Below are positions 7,536 to 17,426 of a stretch of 64,000 bases of DNA, piece after piece; positions within the stretch are counted from its first letter, which is position 1, and every line of letters starts with the position of its first letter. The stretch covers positions 1 through 64,000 of the forward strand of contig VGZI01000001.1 of the NCBI GenBank assembly GCA_016872605.1, given 5' to 3'. Source of the DNA: Planctomycetota bacterium (lineage in GTDB: Bacteria; Planctomycetota; Planctomycetia; Gemmatales; Gemmataceae). Below the pieces are notes generated by a model. It was not told the origin of the DNA. It saw nothing but the letters and a program-made list of their open reading frames with translations, and did not search any database. Both the position numbers and the translations under genes were made by a program.

Positions 7536-9176
7536 TTACACAAGCCGTCGGCGCAGGGCCAATAGAGTCAGGTCGTCTTGCAATTCCTTGGCGCCGGTGA
7601 AGCGATCGACGGCAAGCTTGGCGGCCTCGGCCCACTCGACGAGCGGGCGGCCAGGGTCGCAGGAACGCACCAGTTCGCGCAGCCGGTCCAGGCCGAACAT
7701 GTCGAGGCGTCGGCCGGTGTGCGCTTCCAAAATGCCGTCGGTGAAAAAGTACAGGGTATCGCCAGGGGCGAGCGCGACATCCGCTTCAGGAAACTGCAGC
7801 ACGCCGGGATAGCCGAGCAAGCGGCCCGCCTTGAGCGGAACCTGGTCGACGGCGGCGTCGGCCCGGCGCACCAGCGGCGCGGGATGCCCCGCCGACGCCA
7901 AGAGCGCTCGGCCCGTGCTCGGATCGTAAATCCCGTGCGCCAAGGTCACGAACATGCAGGTTGGATTGTCATCCGCGAGTTCGGCATTCAGCTTCGTCAT
8001 GAGCTGCCCAGGGTGCTCGACTTCCTTGACGAGATGGCGACACAGCGTTCGCACGGCGATCATGTACAGCGCCGCCGGCATTCCTTTGCCCGACACATCG
8101 CCGATGAAAAACGCCAATCGACCGCTGGGCGTCTTCACGAAGTCGTAAAAGTCTCCGGCGACCTGTCGCGCCGGAAAGACCCGACCCATGATATCGAAGT
8201 TGGCCTTGGGGAAGCCGTCGAGTTCGTCGGGCAGATAGCCTTGCTGAATGTCCTTGGCCATCGCCAATTCTTGGTGCAGGCGTTGTTCGAGCAGCTTCTC
8301 CGCATGCAGAGCGGCATTGTCCAGGACGACAGAAACCTCCATGCTGATGGCAGTAAGTAGGTGCAAGTCATCAATGCGGAAGCCGAATCCCTTGCAGAAG
8401 CGATCGGCCTGGATGACGCCAAGCCGTTCTTTGTCCTGATTGATGAGCGGCACGCACAGGATCGAGTGAAGGTCGAGTGAGGCGATGGAATGGCTTGCCT
8501 CGTACGCCTTGTCGGACTGCAGATCCTCGCTGAGCAGGCCGATGCCCTCGTCGAGCGCCCGCTTTACAATCGTTCGGCTGAACGACCCCGAGGCCAGTTC
8601 GCTGGCCTTGCGCGTCCGCTGGGCGCGGACGATCAACTTGTCGCCGTCGCACAAGATCACCATGATGCGATCGGCCTGGGGCAACAGCTTCATCAGTTGC
8701 TCGAGCAGCTTGTCGAGCAGTGGATCGAGTTCGAGCGTTCGTGCCAGATGCTGCGCGATCTCCAGAACGACCTGCAGCTTGGTCGCGGGATCCTGAGCGA
8801 AGAGCTTCTCATGCAGACTGGTGGCATTGATCGTTTCACGGACGACGTGGGACCCCTCGTCGGTGTCGGATTGCGGCGGCGGAGCAGGACGGATGGCAAA
8901 GAGATACGGGCCGATCTGAAACGTGTCGCGTTCGGTCAGTGCGTGCGGGACATTGGCCGGCAGACGTTTGCCGTTCAAGAACGTGCCGTTGCTGCTGCCG
9001 AGGTCCTGAAGGAAATACTGTCCATCGTGATGATCGAGATTCGCGTGCTGCCGGCTCACCTGTTTGCCGGTCAGGGAGACGGAACAGTCGGTGTTTCGGC
9101 CCAAGGTGGTGCGGGTCGTCGGGAGCGTGAAATGTCGCCCGGCTTCGGGACCACGCAGAATAACCAAGACGCTCAT
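7536..9176 (-). CDS. FHA-GAF-SpoIIE-type PP2C phosphatase
   Basis: A 546-residue cytoplasmic signalling protein. Residues 1-100 form an FHA phosphothreonine-binding domain (TLGRNTDCSVSL, VSRQHA, DLGSSNGTFLNGK). Residues 140-290 are a GAF-type sensor domain with an RVRAQRTRKA-like segment. From about 300 an alpha-helical linker leads to a SpoIIE/RsbU PP2C domain (ARQVAGDFYDF, FIGDVSGKGMPAALYM, GILEAHTG) with the Asp residues that bind metal. It probably reverses Ser/Thr phosphorylation of an anti-sigma-antagonist or another partner recognised by the FHA domain. No partner is adjacent. Confidence 0.92.
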   Translation of the reverse strand: MSVLVILRGPEAGRHFTLPTTRTTLGRNTDCSVSLTGKQVSRQHANLDHHDGQYFLQDLGSSNGTFLNGKRLPANVPHALTERDTFQIGPYLFAIRPAPPPQSDTDEGSHVVRETINATSLHEKLFAQDPATKLQVVLEIAQHLARTLELDPLLDKLLEQLMKLLPQADRIMVILCDGDKLIVRAQRTRKASELASGSFSRTIVKRALDEGIGLLSEDLQSDKAYEASHSIASLDLHSILCVPLINQDKERLGVIQADRFCKGFGFRIDDLHLLTAISMEVSVVLDNAALHAEKLLEQRLHQELAMAKDIQQGYLPDELDGFPKANFDIMGRVFPARQVAGDFYDFVKTPSGRLAFFIGDVSGKGMPAALYMIAVRTLCRHLVKEVEHPGQLMTKLNAELADDNPTCMFVTLAHGIYDPSTGRALLASAGHPAPLVRRADAAVDQVPLKAGRLLGYPGVLQFPEADVALAPGDTLYFFTDGILEAHTGRRLDMFGLDRLRELVRSCDPGRPLVEWAEAAKLAVDRFTGAKELQDDLTLLALRRRLV

Positions 9177-9228
9177 GCCGTTGTTCTACCCGAACCGGGG
9201 GGGGAATTGCAAGCGTCCAACGGATACT

Positions 9229-9294
9229 TCATGCACGAATTTCTAGCACATCGCCGGGTTTGATCGAGTTGAGTGCGGCGAGGATCGCAGGCAT
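9229..9294 (-). pseudogene. DUF5615 toxin-like remnant (C-terminal end only)
   Basis: The last 21 codons, MPAILAALNSIKPGDVLEIR plus Ala, match the C-terminal end of DUF5615 PIN-like proteins, which normally follow DUF433 genes. About 80-90 preceding residues are missing. The ATG shares its A with the TGA of the upstream DUF433 frame (TGATG), probably by chance at the deletion joint. Confidence 0.55.
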
Positions 9295-9482
9295 CAAGGA
9301 GACACCCGAATCTGCTTGGCCAATTCGAGAGCCGCGACGGCTTGGTCTCTGGTAACGCTGGGGAAATCCTCCAAGAAATCCTGAAGCGATTCGCCAGCCT
9401 CCGGGTAGTCTGGCAAGGCACGCACAGGAACGCGTGTTCCAAAAAAACAAGTTCCGCCGCGGATCTCAGGGTCGCTCTGCAC
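9294..9482 (-). CDS. DUF433 antitoxin-like protein, probably truncated
   Basis: A 62-residue DUF433 protein: DPEIRGGTCFFGTRVPVRAL, then EAGESLQDFLEDFPSVTRDQAVAALELA. DUF433 proteins are small winged-helix DNA-binding proteins, often antitoxins for DUF5615 toxins. The start is GTG 9482 with no clear ribosome-binding site. The C-terminus ends early (KQIRVSP) at the junction with a DUF5615 remnant. The Cys-Phe-Phe in place of the usual Pro-Val/Cys-Phe before GTRVPV also suggests relaxed selection. Confidence 0.65.
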   Translation of the reverse strand: MQSDPEIRGGTCFFGTRVPVRALPDYPEAGESLQDFLEDFPSVTRDQAVAALELAKQIRVSP

Positions 9483-9572
9483 TACTCATCGATTCGTCAT
9501 ATGCATGTCCGCCGCAATTATCATTACAGAGCCGCCGCCTTGCTTGTTCTTTGTGTGGTTGCGGGTTAGCGG

Positions 9573-10046
9573 CTACTTCGTCGCCGACGCCGGGATGAAC
9601 GGCAAGGTCTTGACCTTGTCCGGCGCCCATGCGTTGCGGGCATCGAGGATGGCATGGCGAAATGCCTCGGCATCGGGGACGGCGGTCAGCGTCATCAGAA
9701 CCTTGCCGCCCTGGATGATCTCGAGGTCGGCGGAGCGGAAGAAGTTGTCGATCGAGTCCTTGTTGAGCACGACGTCGTCGATGTCCTTCAGGTCAACCTT
9801 CTCGCTGACATTGACGCCCCAGCCACTGAGGATCGCCACGCATTTGTCGGTAAGGCGATAGCGGACGCCGATGATGGGGAGGACCTTGCCAAAATAGACG
9901 CCGGCCATGAGCAGCCAGCCCAGGGGAGCGAGGATAATCGTGTTGTTGAGCAGCTTGCCGAGGCTGGCGATGCCCGGAGCGCGGGCGACGCTGGGCCAAA
10001 TCTCGCGAATGCGATGGCCGAGATCTTCTTTGGTCGGTTCGGTCAT
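9573..10046 (-). CDS. PH-domain membrane protein (bPH2-like)
   Basis: A 157-residue protein with one or two hydrophobic segments (TIILAPLGWLLMAGVYFGKV) followed by a bacterial PH-like domain: YRLTDKCVAILSGWGVNVSE, then VDLKDIDDVVLNKDSIDNFF and GGKVLMTLTAV. Such proteins are small inner-membrane proteins of unknown role. The start at 10046 (MTEPTKEDLGHRIREIWPS) was chosen because the upstream extension reads a palindromic repeat. Confidence 0.75.
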   Translation of the reverse strand: MTEPTKEDLGHRIREIWPSVARAPGIASLGKLLNNTIILAPLGWLLMAGVYFGKVLPIIGVRYRLTDKCVAILSGWGVNVSEKVDLKDIDDVVLNKDSIDNFFRSADLEIIQGGKVLMTLTAVPDAEAFRHAILDARNAWAPDKVKTLPFIPASATK

Positions 10047-10084
10047 GTTCGAGTCTCGTGCAGATTTACTGCGTGAATCGGGCT

Positions 10085-10122
10085 CGCCGTAGACATCACA
10101 GCGGAGCGTGATGTCTACGGCG
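10085..10122. repeat. Palindromic repeat, GTAGAC/GCGGAGCGTGA family
   Basis: The arms CGCCGTAGACATCAC (10085-10099) and their complement (10108-10122) surround AGCGGAGC. It belongs with the elements near 11.2, 25.7, 34.25 and 59.9 kb. Confidence 0.8.
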
Positions 10123-10149
10123 CACGTGCATGCTGTTTTGATAGCGAAA

Positions 10150-11160
10150 TCAGGTCGGCGTGTCGAGTTTGAGCAGGATCTTCCCGCCGCGGGCCGGTTG
10201 CTCGACGCGCTCCAGCGCTTGGGAGAGTTGATCGAGCCCGAAAACACCGGCGACCGGACTCGTGAGAATGTCGGCGCTGAGCAGTGACTTGATCTGGCGG
10301 AACAGGCCGAGCATCGTAAAGATGCCCTTTTGTTTAACCCATTCGGAGAGCCAAAAGCCCTCCATGATGCGTTGGCCGACCATGAGCCGACGGGTGTCGA
10401 GCGGCACGGGTTCGCCGGAGAGGGTGCCGTAGACGAGGAGCCGGCCTAGCGGGGCGAGCGAGTCAATCACGTCGACGACGCCGGGGCCGCCGATGCAATC
10501 GACGGCATACGGGACCATCGCCCCGTCGGTGATTTCCGCGACACGCTGGGGAATCTTGTCGTCCGCGCTCGACAGAACTTCATCGGCGCCCAGCTGCTTG
10601 AGCTCCGGCGCCAGTGCTTTGCGCCGCACGATGTTGATAGTGCGAAAGCCGTAGTACTTGGCGAGGCGAATGATCATTCGGCCCAAGGCGCTACCGGCGC
10701 CGGTCTGCAGAAACCAGCTGCCGCTCGGCACTTGCAGGACGTATTGCGTCATGACGAGAGCAGTGGCGGGGTTGACAAAAAACGCGGCGACTTGCTCGTT
10801 GGGAATGTCGTCTGGTACGGGGACGACGTGGCGCTCGGGGAGGACGACGTATTGCGCCCAGTTGCCGCCGCCCGAGTTGAGTACGGCGACGCGGGCGCCG
10901 ACGGCGATTCCGCGAAAGCGCGAGATCCAGCCCGCGCCTGACGCTTCGATGACGCCGACGCCTTCAAAGCCCGGCGTTGCGGGGAGGCTCGGCAACCGGC
11001 CGTACTGGCCGCGCACCGTCATCAGGTCAGACGGATTGAGCGGCGACAAGATCATCCGCACGCGCACTTCGCCCGACGCTGGGTCCGCAGGCATCGGCAC
11101 GTCGCGCACGGCAAGCACCTCGCGCGGTTCGCCAAATCGTTCAAAGACTACAGCTTTCAT
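10150..11160 (-). CDS. MDR-family NADPH reductase (enoyl reductase/quinone oxidoreductase-like)
   Basis: A 336-residue zinc-independent medium-chain dehydrogenase/reductase. The N-terminal catalytic part contains LSPLNPSDLMTVRGQYG and PGFEGVGVIEASGAG, as in trans-2-enoyl-CoA reductases (MECR/ETR type). The Rossmann part has LQTGAGSALGRMIIRLAKYYG for NADPH binding. It probably reduces an activated C=C bond; the substrate is not inferable. It is a single gene flanked by palindromic repeats on both sides. Confidence 0.85.
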   Translation of the reverse strand: MKAVVFERFGEPREVLAVRDVPMPADPASGEVRVRMILSPLNPSDLMTVRGQYGRLPSLPATPGFEGVGVIEASGAGWISRFRGIAVGARVAVLNSGGGNWAQYVVLPERHVVPVPDDIPNEQVAAFFVNPATALVMTQYVLQVPSGSWFLQTGAGSALGRMIIRLAKYYGFRTINIVRRKALAPELKQLGADEVLSSADDKIPQRVAEITDGAMVPYAVDCIGGPGVVDVIDSLAPLGRLLVYGTLSGEPVPLDTRRLMVGQRIMEGFWLSEWVKQKGIFTMLGLFRQIKSLLSADILTSPVAGVFGLDQLSQALERVEQPARGGKILLKLDTPT

Positions 11161-11177
11161 CAGGCCTCGAGCAAAGA

Positions 11178-11229
11178 GTAGACCTCACGCTCCGCGTGAG
11201 GAATTCCTCACGCGGAGCGTGAGGTCTAC
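11178..11229. repeat. 52-bp perfect palindrome
   Basis: A perfect 26+26-bp palindrome centred on GGAATTCC. Each arm begins GTAGACCTCACGCTCCGCGT. It is the cleanest copy of the GTAGAC/GCGGAGCGTGA family and lies just upstream of the MDR gene. Confidence 0.9.
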
Positions 11230-11404
11230 CGTTTTGTTCTATGGTTGCAATGGCGCGTATTCCAAGCCAAACAAATGGAAGACGTTAACAACGGTTTACA
11301 GTTGGATGTAAATCGTCGTTCACAGGCGGAGGCATTGACAAGGAGAAATCGACGCACTTTCAGCGAAAACGACCGTTTTCTCCATCTTCTGACACATTGG
11401 CACT

Positions 11405-13336
11405 GTGATTGCATTGTGGAGTTCTACCGGAACAACCCCGCATTCAATTATTCGAGATCACAGTCATGATCACTCCATCAACGCACAGCACGTTTTCACT
11501 GGGAAGGGCACTGCTTGGCGGCCTTGCCGTGTCCTCGGCATCTTTGCCGTCTTGGCCTTGAGCTCGAGCGCTCAGGACGCCAAGAAAGAGGACAAGCCCG
11601 CCGCCGCCCGGCCTGCCATTGAAGTCGCCGGCTACACGCGGCCCGGCAATCCCGACGACAAATTCACCGCCGACAATCAGCTCATTCGCCGCGTTACCTT
11701 TGAAGGCGAAGTCAAGACTTTCAAGATCATGGGCGGCACCGTCTACTTTGCCGTCTTCAAGAACACCGGCCTCATCGATGGCGACACCTTCAGCACCGGT
11801 CTGGCCAACTTCGACGCCAAGTTCGAAGCGGGGCGAAGTTTTCGCGACAGCATGTCGCCGCGATTCGACCGTAAGGCGAAGTACCTCTATCTCTACCAGG
11901 TCGTCAACGATCGCAACATCGACCCGCGCATCACCGAGACCAAGGGTCCGGCTGGCGGCGGCATCGTCAATCCGTTCCTTGTCCCAGGCAAGCTCGACGC
12001 CAACATGAAAGCCCCGGCGACCGAAGACATCGCCAGCTTCGCATTGAAGCTCATCACCGATCCGCGCTACATTACCTCGTGGGGCCACTTCCGCGATTCC
12101 GGCTTCATCGCCAACGTCGCCGACGTGGACGGCACGGGCAAGGTCGTCAAGAATGTCGTGGATGACGGCAAGGGCAACAAGGTCGATGGGCCGACCAAGA
12201 TCATGCCCATCGCCTTCTCCCACGTGCCGGCCATCGTCACCAAACTGACGCGTCCGGAATACTTGCGGCGAGCCCGGGCTCACTCGCTCGGCGAACTCGA
12301 AGCAGGCTTCGGCGTCGACAAGAGCGATCTGAACCTCAAGCAGTCCAAGGCCCACGCCGACATGCAGGCCCTGCACGGCAAGCTCGACAAGGAACATACG
12401 CTTGTCAACTACGTCGGCAACCTGATCAAAGCCAGTGACGCGGGCAAGGAGCCCGATTTCGTGCAACTGCTCTATCTCTCGGCGGAGGAACGGGCCGCCC
12501 TCGTGCCGGCGGGAATGCTGGACGCATTCGAGGACGAAGTTACGCGAGCGATTTTCCGCGTCGATTGGCGCAATGCCAACCTGCTCAAGCAGGGCAACCG
12601 GAGCGTGGTGTTCGGTTTCACGAGCGACCTGCCCCCCGTCAGCGCTCCGATTCGCATCGACACGCCTCGCGCGTCTGTGATCGGCGAAGGCCTGCGGCTG
12701 GCCAACTATTTCTCGGATGAAGGCATCGCCCGCGCCCCAGGTGGCGAAGGCATCGTCAACGTCGCCGGCGCCGCCGCTGCCGCGTTGGCCTTGGCCATGG
12801 GAACTGCTCTGGGCAATGCCGTCACTCCGGCGGCGCCTCCGGCTGAGGTCGGATTGGGCGGAATCGCCGGCGGATTCAGTGGTCTCGGCGGCGTCACCGG
12901 CGGTGGTGGCGGCGGTGGATTCGTTCCAGGCTTCGGCGGCGGCGGCGGGTTCGGAACCGGCACGGGCAACGGCAACACCACCGGCACCCAGAGCCAGACC
13001 GGAACTCAGTCCGGCGCTCAGAACATCACCATCACCAATACCGTGACCACGAACTTCGACGCGACGCTTACGAACCAACAGAACCAAAACCAGAATCAGA
13101 GTCAGTTTCAGATTCAGAACCAAAACCAGAACCAAAACCAGCATCAGAACAATCGCAATAACAACGGCCGGCACGGACACCACGGTCATCGCGGCAACAA
13201 CTGCAGCGGAAACAATGGCCACGTCGTTCCGGCCCCCGCCTCACTGCTACTCGGCTTGCTCGGCCTGCCCGGCTTGCTCCTCCTGCGTCGACGCAACAAC
13301 AACGCCGACGCGGGTGAAGAAACACCAGTAGCGTGA
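11405..13336 (+). CDS. Large exported Gly- and Asn/Gln-rich protein with PEP-CTERM-like end
   Basis: A 643-residue frame. A hydrophobic segment ([17 protein letters not shown], about residues 43-59) looks like a signal peptide. A globular region without a recognised family runs to about 430. It is followed by an Ala-rich segment, a Gly-rich stretch ([18 protein letters not shown]), a Thr/Asn tract, a Q/N repeat tract ([16 protein letters not shown]) and a His/Asn tract. It ends [20 protein letters not shown] plus RRR, a PEP-CTERM-type sorting signal. The frame has no good start next to the signal. ATG 11466 in another frame gives [20 protein letters not shown], so a frameshift in the signal is likely. 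It is followed by an intrinsic terminator. Confidence 0.7.
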   Translation: MIALWSSTGTTPHSIIRDHSHDHSINAQHVFTGKGTAWRPCRVLGIFAVLALSSSAQDAKKEDKPAAARPAIEVAGYTRPGNPDDKFTADNQLIRRVTFEGEVKTFKIMGGTVYFAVFKNTGLIDGDTFSTGLANFDAKFEAGRSFRDSMSPRFDRKAKYLYLYQVVNDRNIDPRITETKGPAGGGIVNPFLVPGKLDANMKAPATEDIASFALKLITDPRYITSWGHFRDSGFIANVADVDGTGKVVKNVVDDGKGNKVDGPTKIMPIAFSHVPAIVTKLTRPEYLRRARAHSLGELEAGFGVDKSDLNLKQSKAHADMQALHGKLDKEHTLVNYVGNLIKASDAGKEPDFVQLLYLSAEERAALVPAGMLDAFEDEVTRAIFRVDWRNANLLKQGNRSVVFGFTSDLPPVSAPIRIDTPRASVIGEGLRLANYFSDEGIARAPGGEGIVNVAGAAAAALALAMGTALGNAVTPAAPPAEVGLGGIAGGFSGLGGVTGGGGGGGFVPGFGGGGGFGTGTGNGNTTGTQSQTGTQSGAQNITITNTVTTNFDATLTNQQNQNQNQSQFQIQNQNQNQNQHQNNRNNNGRHGHHGHRGNNCSGNNGHVVPAPASLLLGLLGLPGLLLLRRRNNNADAGEETPVA

Positions 13337-13358
13337 CGAGAAGAGTTGTTCCGGCCCA

Positions 13359-13387
13359 ACCCGCCAGCAATGGCGGGTCTTTTTTTG
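13359..13387 (+). terminator. Intrinsic terminator after the PEP-CTERM-like gene
   Basis: An 8-bp stem ACCCGCCA/TGGCGGGT (13359-13366 with 13371-13378) with a GCAA tetraloop is followed by CTTTTTTT. Confidence 0.85.
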
Positions 13388-13499
13388 CGCATCGGTTCTG
13401 ACGGCGTTCTTCGAACGCGAGCGAAGCGCGCCGCCGCCCAAGGTTAGAAGCATATATTACCTCTCGTGCGCCCGTATCGACGATTCAGGAGAACACGTA

Positions 13500-14582
13500 A
13501 TGGCCGAGAAAGTTGTCATCATTGGGTCGGGGCCGGCGGGGTGGACCGCCGCGATCTATGCCGCCCGAGCGAATCTGCAGCCGCTGGTTTATGAAGGCGC
13601 CATCACCGAGCCGAACCGCATCAACGGAACACTTCCGCTCGGCCAGCTCAACAATACGACCGAAGTCGAGAATTTTCCCGGTTGGCCATTTGCAGACAAC
13701 GCTGCGTTAGGTCAGTTCGCCAAGTCGTCATTGACGCCGGAGCATTACGAGAACGTCAAGCATCTCTACGAAGGCAAACGAGCTCACCAAGGCAAGCGGG
13801 CAGCGTTCGGACCGGAGTTGATGGAGTTCATGAGGCAACAAGCGGTCAACTTCGGCACGCGCATCGTCACCGACGATATCGTCAAGGTCGACTTCAAACG
13901 GAAGCCCTTCACGTTGACGGCGCGGGGCGGCGGTTCGATCGAAGCGCACGCGGTCATCGTCGCCACTGGGGCGCGAGCCAACTACCTTGGCCTGCCGTCG
14001 GAGGATCGCTTCAAGAACAACGGCGTTTCCGCCTGTGCCGTCTGTGATGGCGCCCTGCCGCGCTTTCGCAACAAGGCCTTGATCGTCGTCGGCGGCGGTG
14101 ATTCGGCCGTCGAAGAGGCGACCTATCTAACGAAATTCGCCAGCCAGGTGCATCTGGTGGTTCGCCGCAATGAGCTGCGTGCCAGCAAGATCATGCAGAA
14201 GCGGGCCCTCGAAAATCCCAAGATCGTCCTGCGCTGGAATCGCGCGCTCGATGAGGTGATCGGGACCGATGCCGACGGGGTCACCGCCGCGCGCTTAAAA
14301 AGCACCGTCGATGCAGCCACGGAGACGCTGGACGTCGGCGGCGTGTTTCTCGCGATCGGTCATACGCCGAACACCGATTTCCTGGCCGGACATCTCCAGC
14401 TCGATCCGAAGGGCTACGTGATCTGGACGAAGGCGCAGCGCACCTACACCAGCGTGGAAGGCGTGTTCGCCGCGGGTGATGTGGCGGACAATTACTACCG
14501 TCAAGCGGTTACCGCTGCGGGAACCGGCTGCCAGGCTGCCCTCGATGCGGAACGCTGGTTAGCCGAGAAAGGCGTGCACTAA
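13500..14582 (+). CDS. trxB: Thioredoxin reductase (NADPH)
   Basis: A 360-residue flavoprotein that passes electrons from NADPH to thioredoxin. The FAD motif [20 protein letters not shown] is at 5-24, the redox-active pair is in SACAVCDGA, the NADPH-binding site is [12 protein letters not shown], and the C-terminal FAD motif is [10 protein letters not shown]. It is about 40 residues longer than the E. coli enzyme. The extra length is mainly an insertion after EVENFPGW (about residues 66-97, [20 protein letters not shown] and onward), which may be normal for this phylum. A GGAG-like site precedes ATG 13500. Confidence 0.95.
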   Translation: MAEKVVIIGSGPAGWTAAIYAARANLQPLVYEGAITEPNRINGTLPLGQLNNTTEVENFPGWPFADNAALGQFAKSSLTPEHYENVKHLYEGKRAHQGKRAAFGPELMEFMRQQAVNFGTRIVTDDIVKVDFKRKPFTLTARGGGSIEAHAVIVATGARANYLGLPSEDRFKNNGVSACAVCDGALPRFRNKALIVVGGGDSAVEEATYLTKFASQVHLVVRRNELRASKIMQKRALENPKIVLRWNRALDEVIGTDADGVTAARLKSTVDAATETLDVGGVFLAIGHTPNTDFLAGHLQLDPKGYVIWTKAQRTYTSVEGVFAAGDVADNYYRQAVTAAGTGCQAALDAERWLAEKGVH

Positions 14583-14588
14583 CCGTCA

Positions 14589-14637
14589 GAGCCTGAAGCG
14601 CGAGCGAAGATACTTCCTTCGCTCACGCTTCAGGCTC
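14589..14637. repeat. Palindromic repeat, GAGCCTGAAGCG family
   Basis: The arms at 14589-14609 and 14617-14637 (GAGCCTGAAGCGCGAGCGAA and onward) are near-perfect complements. It lies between convergent trxB and the kinase gene. Relatives lie at 18391-18447 and 24827-24883. Confidence 0.8.
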
Positions 14638-14647
14638 GGAGTCAACG

Positions 14648-17259
14648 TCACCGGGCCGCCCCGATGAAAATCTCGGAATGCGAGCGACGCATGGCCGGCA
14701 GGCGGAACAAGGCCCCCACGTCGTACCAGCCGTCGGCGCAGCGCCGTGCTCGCACCAGCGTCGCCGGCACACGCGCGGGCTCGCCGTGGGGCGAGGTCGG
14801 CAGTTCGATCAGCACTTCCGCCGTCACCAGTTCATGCGGCAGGTAGAAGCCCATTCCCGATTGCGACAGGTCTTTGCCTCGGCATTCGATCGGTTCCTCC
14901 ATTTGGCCATGCGAGTCGATCGGGATGATCTTCACGGGATGCGGCCAAAGCAAGCGGTCTTTGGATCGCTTTTCGGAATTGATCAGCAGATGCTTCTGCA
15001 AGTTGTCGAGAATGTCCGGCCCCATCCGATCCATTAACTCTCCCGCTTTGATTCGGGTGCAGTTGATCGCTCGCAGCTCGGCCTTGATCTCGATCGGCGT
15101 CGCCGACATCGGGTTGACCCGCCCCATCTCGACGAGCAGTTCGAGCTTGGGCTCTCCGCTCCACCACGACTCCCAGAAGCTGGAGGGCAGCTCAAACTTC
15201 AGTGTGCAACTTGTTTCATCCTGACGGGTGATGGATGCGAACATCTGAGCGCTGAAGAAGCGCAGTTGTTCCTGAGCGGCGCCGAGCGGCAGCCCAGCGA
15301 CGAACCGCACGTGCATACCGTCGCGTCGCTCATTGAGCGCCGGAGCTGCCGTTTCGATCGGCTCAACCTCGCCTCCCGCCGCCAGGATCAGCTGGGTGAT
15401 GATCGCCTGGAAATCTGCCGCGTCCACGCTGGTGATAGCCGATTTCTTCTTGGCGTTGCGCTGCGTCTCCACCAGCTTGATGAAGTGGTCGGGCCTTTCC
15501 TGTAACTCCTTGTTCAACTCTGGCGAAGTCCCCTCGAGGGCCAGCACCATCTCCGTGCAGTTGCTGAAGCGTTCGTGCGGGTCGGGAGATCGAGCACCGT
15601 ACGAATCACCTCGCGGTCGAGGTCGGGAAGCCGGTCCAGATCGGGCGAAATGCCCTTGTTCGAATACGCTTGCGGCCCAAGCCCGCGGAAGGGATGCACG
15701 CCGGTGAGCATCTCGGCGTAGGCCAACGCAAGGCTATATTGATCGCAATGTCGGCTCAGCGTTCCGGTAAATACTTCCGGAGCGGCGTAACGCATATTGC
15801 GCTGCGCGATGTCCTGACCGGCCGGCGACCACAGAATCTGGGCATAGCCGAACTCGTCGATCTGGAGCCAGCCGTTGTCGAGAATCAGGTTGCGCGGATT
15901 GAGATTCAAATGCTGCACGTTGTGTTGCAGGTACAGATAGTCGAGCACTTCCGCCGCGGCGCGGATGTAGTCCACCAACTCGCCGCGCGGGATGCCCGGC
16001 TGCCTTCGCGCCTGACAGTGGTGTGCCCGGCTGCGCATCGATTCGCGCACATGGTCGCATAAGAGCACGATGTGCCCCGGCCCGACATGCGCCACCTGCG
16101 GCGTCAACACCGCCGGGTGGTGAATGCTCTGCAAACGCGTGAGCGATTCCTTGAGCTTAGCCAGTCCCGTGCCTCCGAGACCGTAGAGGATCTTGACCCG
16201 CTTTTTCACGCCGTCGGGAGTTTGCGCCTTCCAGACCTCCATGAGCGGGCTGCGGCCCAGACACTCGAGAAAGCGATATTCCGGCAGAACGTTGTCGGGC
16301 AACGCGGGACGGGTCGGCTTCGGGGGCGGGGGCGTCGTCGAACCGAATCGCACGACGACCGTCTCTGCGCCAGGCAGCGGCGGCAGGCCCACCGTCAACT
16401 CGGGGTCCGATTGAACTCGGATCGGAGCGGCATCGGCCTTGAGCGCACGCACGAAGTCCAAGCACGACGCAAAGCGATGATCCGGATTCTTCGATAGCGC
16501 TCGCGCAATGATCGCCCGATCGTGCGCCGGCAGCGGCTGCAGATTCGGTTCTTCTTGCGTGTGTTGCATCAGCAGTTGCCGCATGTTCTTCCCGTTGAAC
16601 GGCAACGTCCCGGTGAGCAACTCTTGAAAGGCAATGGCCAAGCTGTATTGATCGCAATGCCGGCTCAGCTTGCCCTGAAACAACTCCGGCGCCGCATAGA
16701 GCGGCGTGGCGGCGTTCATGGCGGCATTCAGCTTCTCCGTTACCTCTTCAGCCAGACTGTTCACCAACCCAAAGTCCGCGACCTTCACGTGATTGCAAAC
16801 CAGGAAAATATTGCGCGGCTTGACATCGAGATGCTGCAAGTCGAATTTCTGATTCAAGAGGTCAAGCACCTCCGCGACTTCATGCAGGTACCCGAGCAGC
16901 TCTTCGCGCGGGATGCCGGCGCTGCCGTGGCTGAGGTATTGCTCCCAAAGCTCATGCAGATTCTGATCGGCCAGTTCCGTGATGATCGCCAGTTCACCAG
17001 CGACGATCTCGACGCGGTCGATCGACAACAGGAACGGATGGCGGATCGACTTGATCAGCTGAAATGCCCGCAACTCCTCGTCGGCGTGCGCGCTGTGGTT
17101 GCCCAGGCCGTTGAGCGACCCGTAGACGAATTTGACCGCCTTGAAGATGCCCCCAGGCACCTCGCATTTCCAAACTTCGCCGAACCCGCCGGCGCCGAGT
17201 CGTTCGATGAGGCGGTAACCGGTGATGGGTTCCGCACCAGGCCGTTTTTCGATGGGCAT
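14648..17259 (-). pseudogene. Tandem Ser/Thr kinase-pseudokinase-PilZ-like gene, interrupted by one frameshift
   Basis: Two frames together form a gene for a protein of roughly 860-870 residues. Residues 10-272 form a protein kinase: GAGGFGEVW loop, K43, H143-L-D145-V-K147 and D162-F-G. Residues 328-558 form a second kinase fold without catalytic residues: the loop is GRSPLMEVW, the HRD Asp and Lys are N452 and N454, and DFG is E469-F-G. At about 15583-15590 the frame slips. The -1 frame restores the expected DPHERFSNCTEMVLALEG and continues for 300 residues to a PilZ-like end (DLSQSGMGFYLP, RVPATLVRARRC). As read, the first frame stops at 15514. This could be a real mutation, a sequencing error or recoding. 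Confidence 0.75.
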
Positions 17260-17356
17260 AAGAAGACCCTTCCTCTGGACTAATGTTTCCAGAAGTTAAC
17301 GTGTTTTTCCCAAGCGTAGGTCATAAAACGCGCCAAGTCCATTGAACTTGCCCATC

Positions 17357-17423
17357 GTCCGTGGTCCGTAGTCCGTAGCAACGACTCCGCTGTCCACGGA
17401 CTACGGACCACGGACTACGGACG
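17357..17423. repeat. Inverted repeat of TCCGTAGTCCGTGG units
   Basis: Tandem TCCGTGGTCCGTAGTCCGT on the left (17359-17377) pairs with ACGGACTACGGACCACGGAC units on the right (about 17396-17422). It lies between the divergent kinase and EamA genes. The same unit recurs near 34.1 kb. Confidence 0.75.
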
Positions 17424-17426
17424 AAT

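Noticed and set aside
10085-11229. Two nearby palindromes considered as the start of a CRISPR array
   Set aside because: The units are self-complementary, differ in length and enclose a complete gene, with no regular spacers or cas genes.
11444-13222. 592-residue open frame on the minus strand
   Set aside because: It mirrors the exported Gly/NQ-rich gene; its Val/Leu and acidic runs are products of the complementary repeats.
13500-14582. Extra 30 residues in thioredoxin reductase considered as another repeat-derived insertion
   Set aside because: The DNA has no palindromic or tandem structure, and the segment may be normal for planctomycete enzymes.
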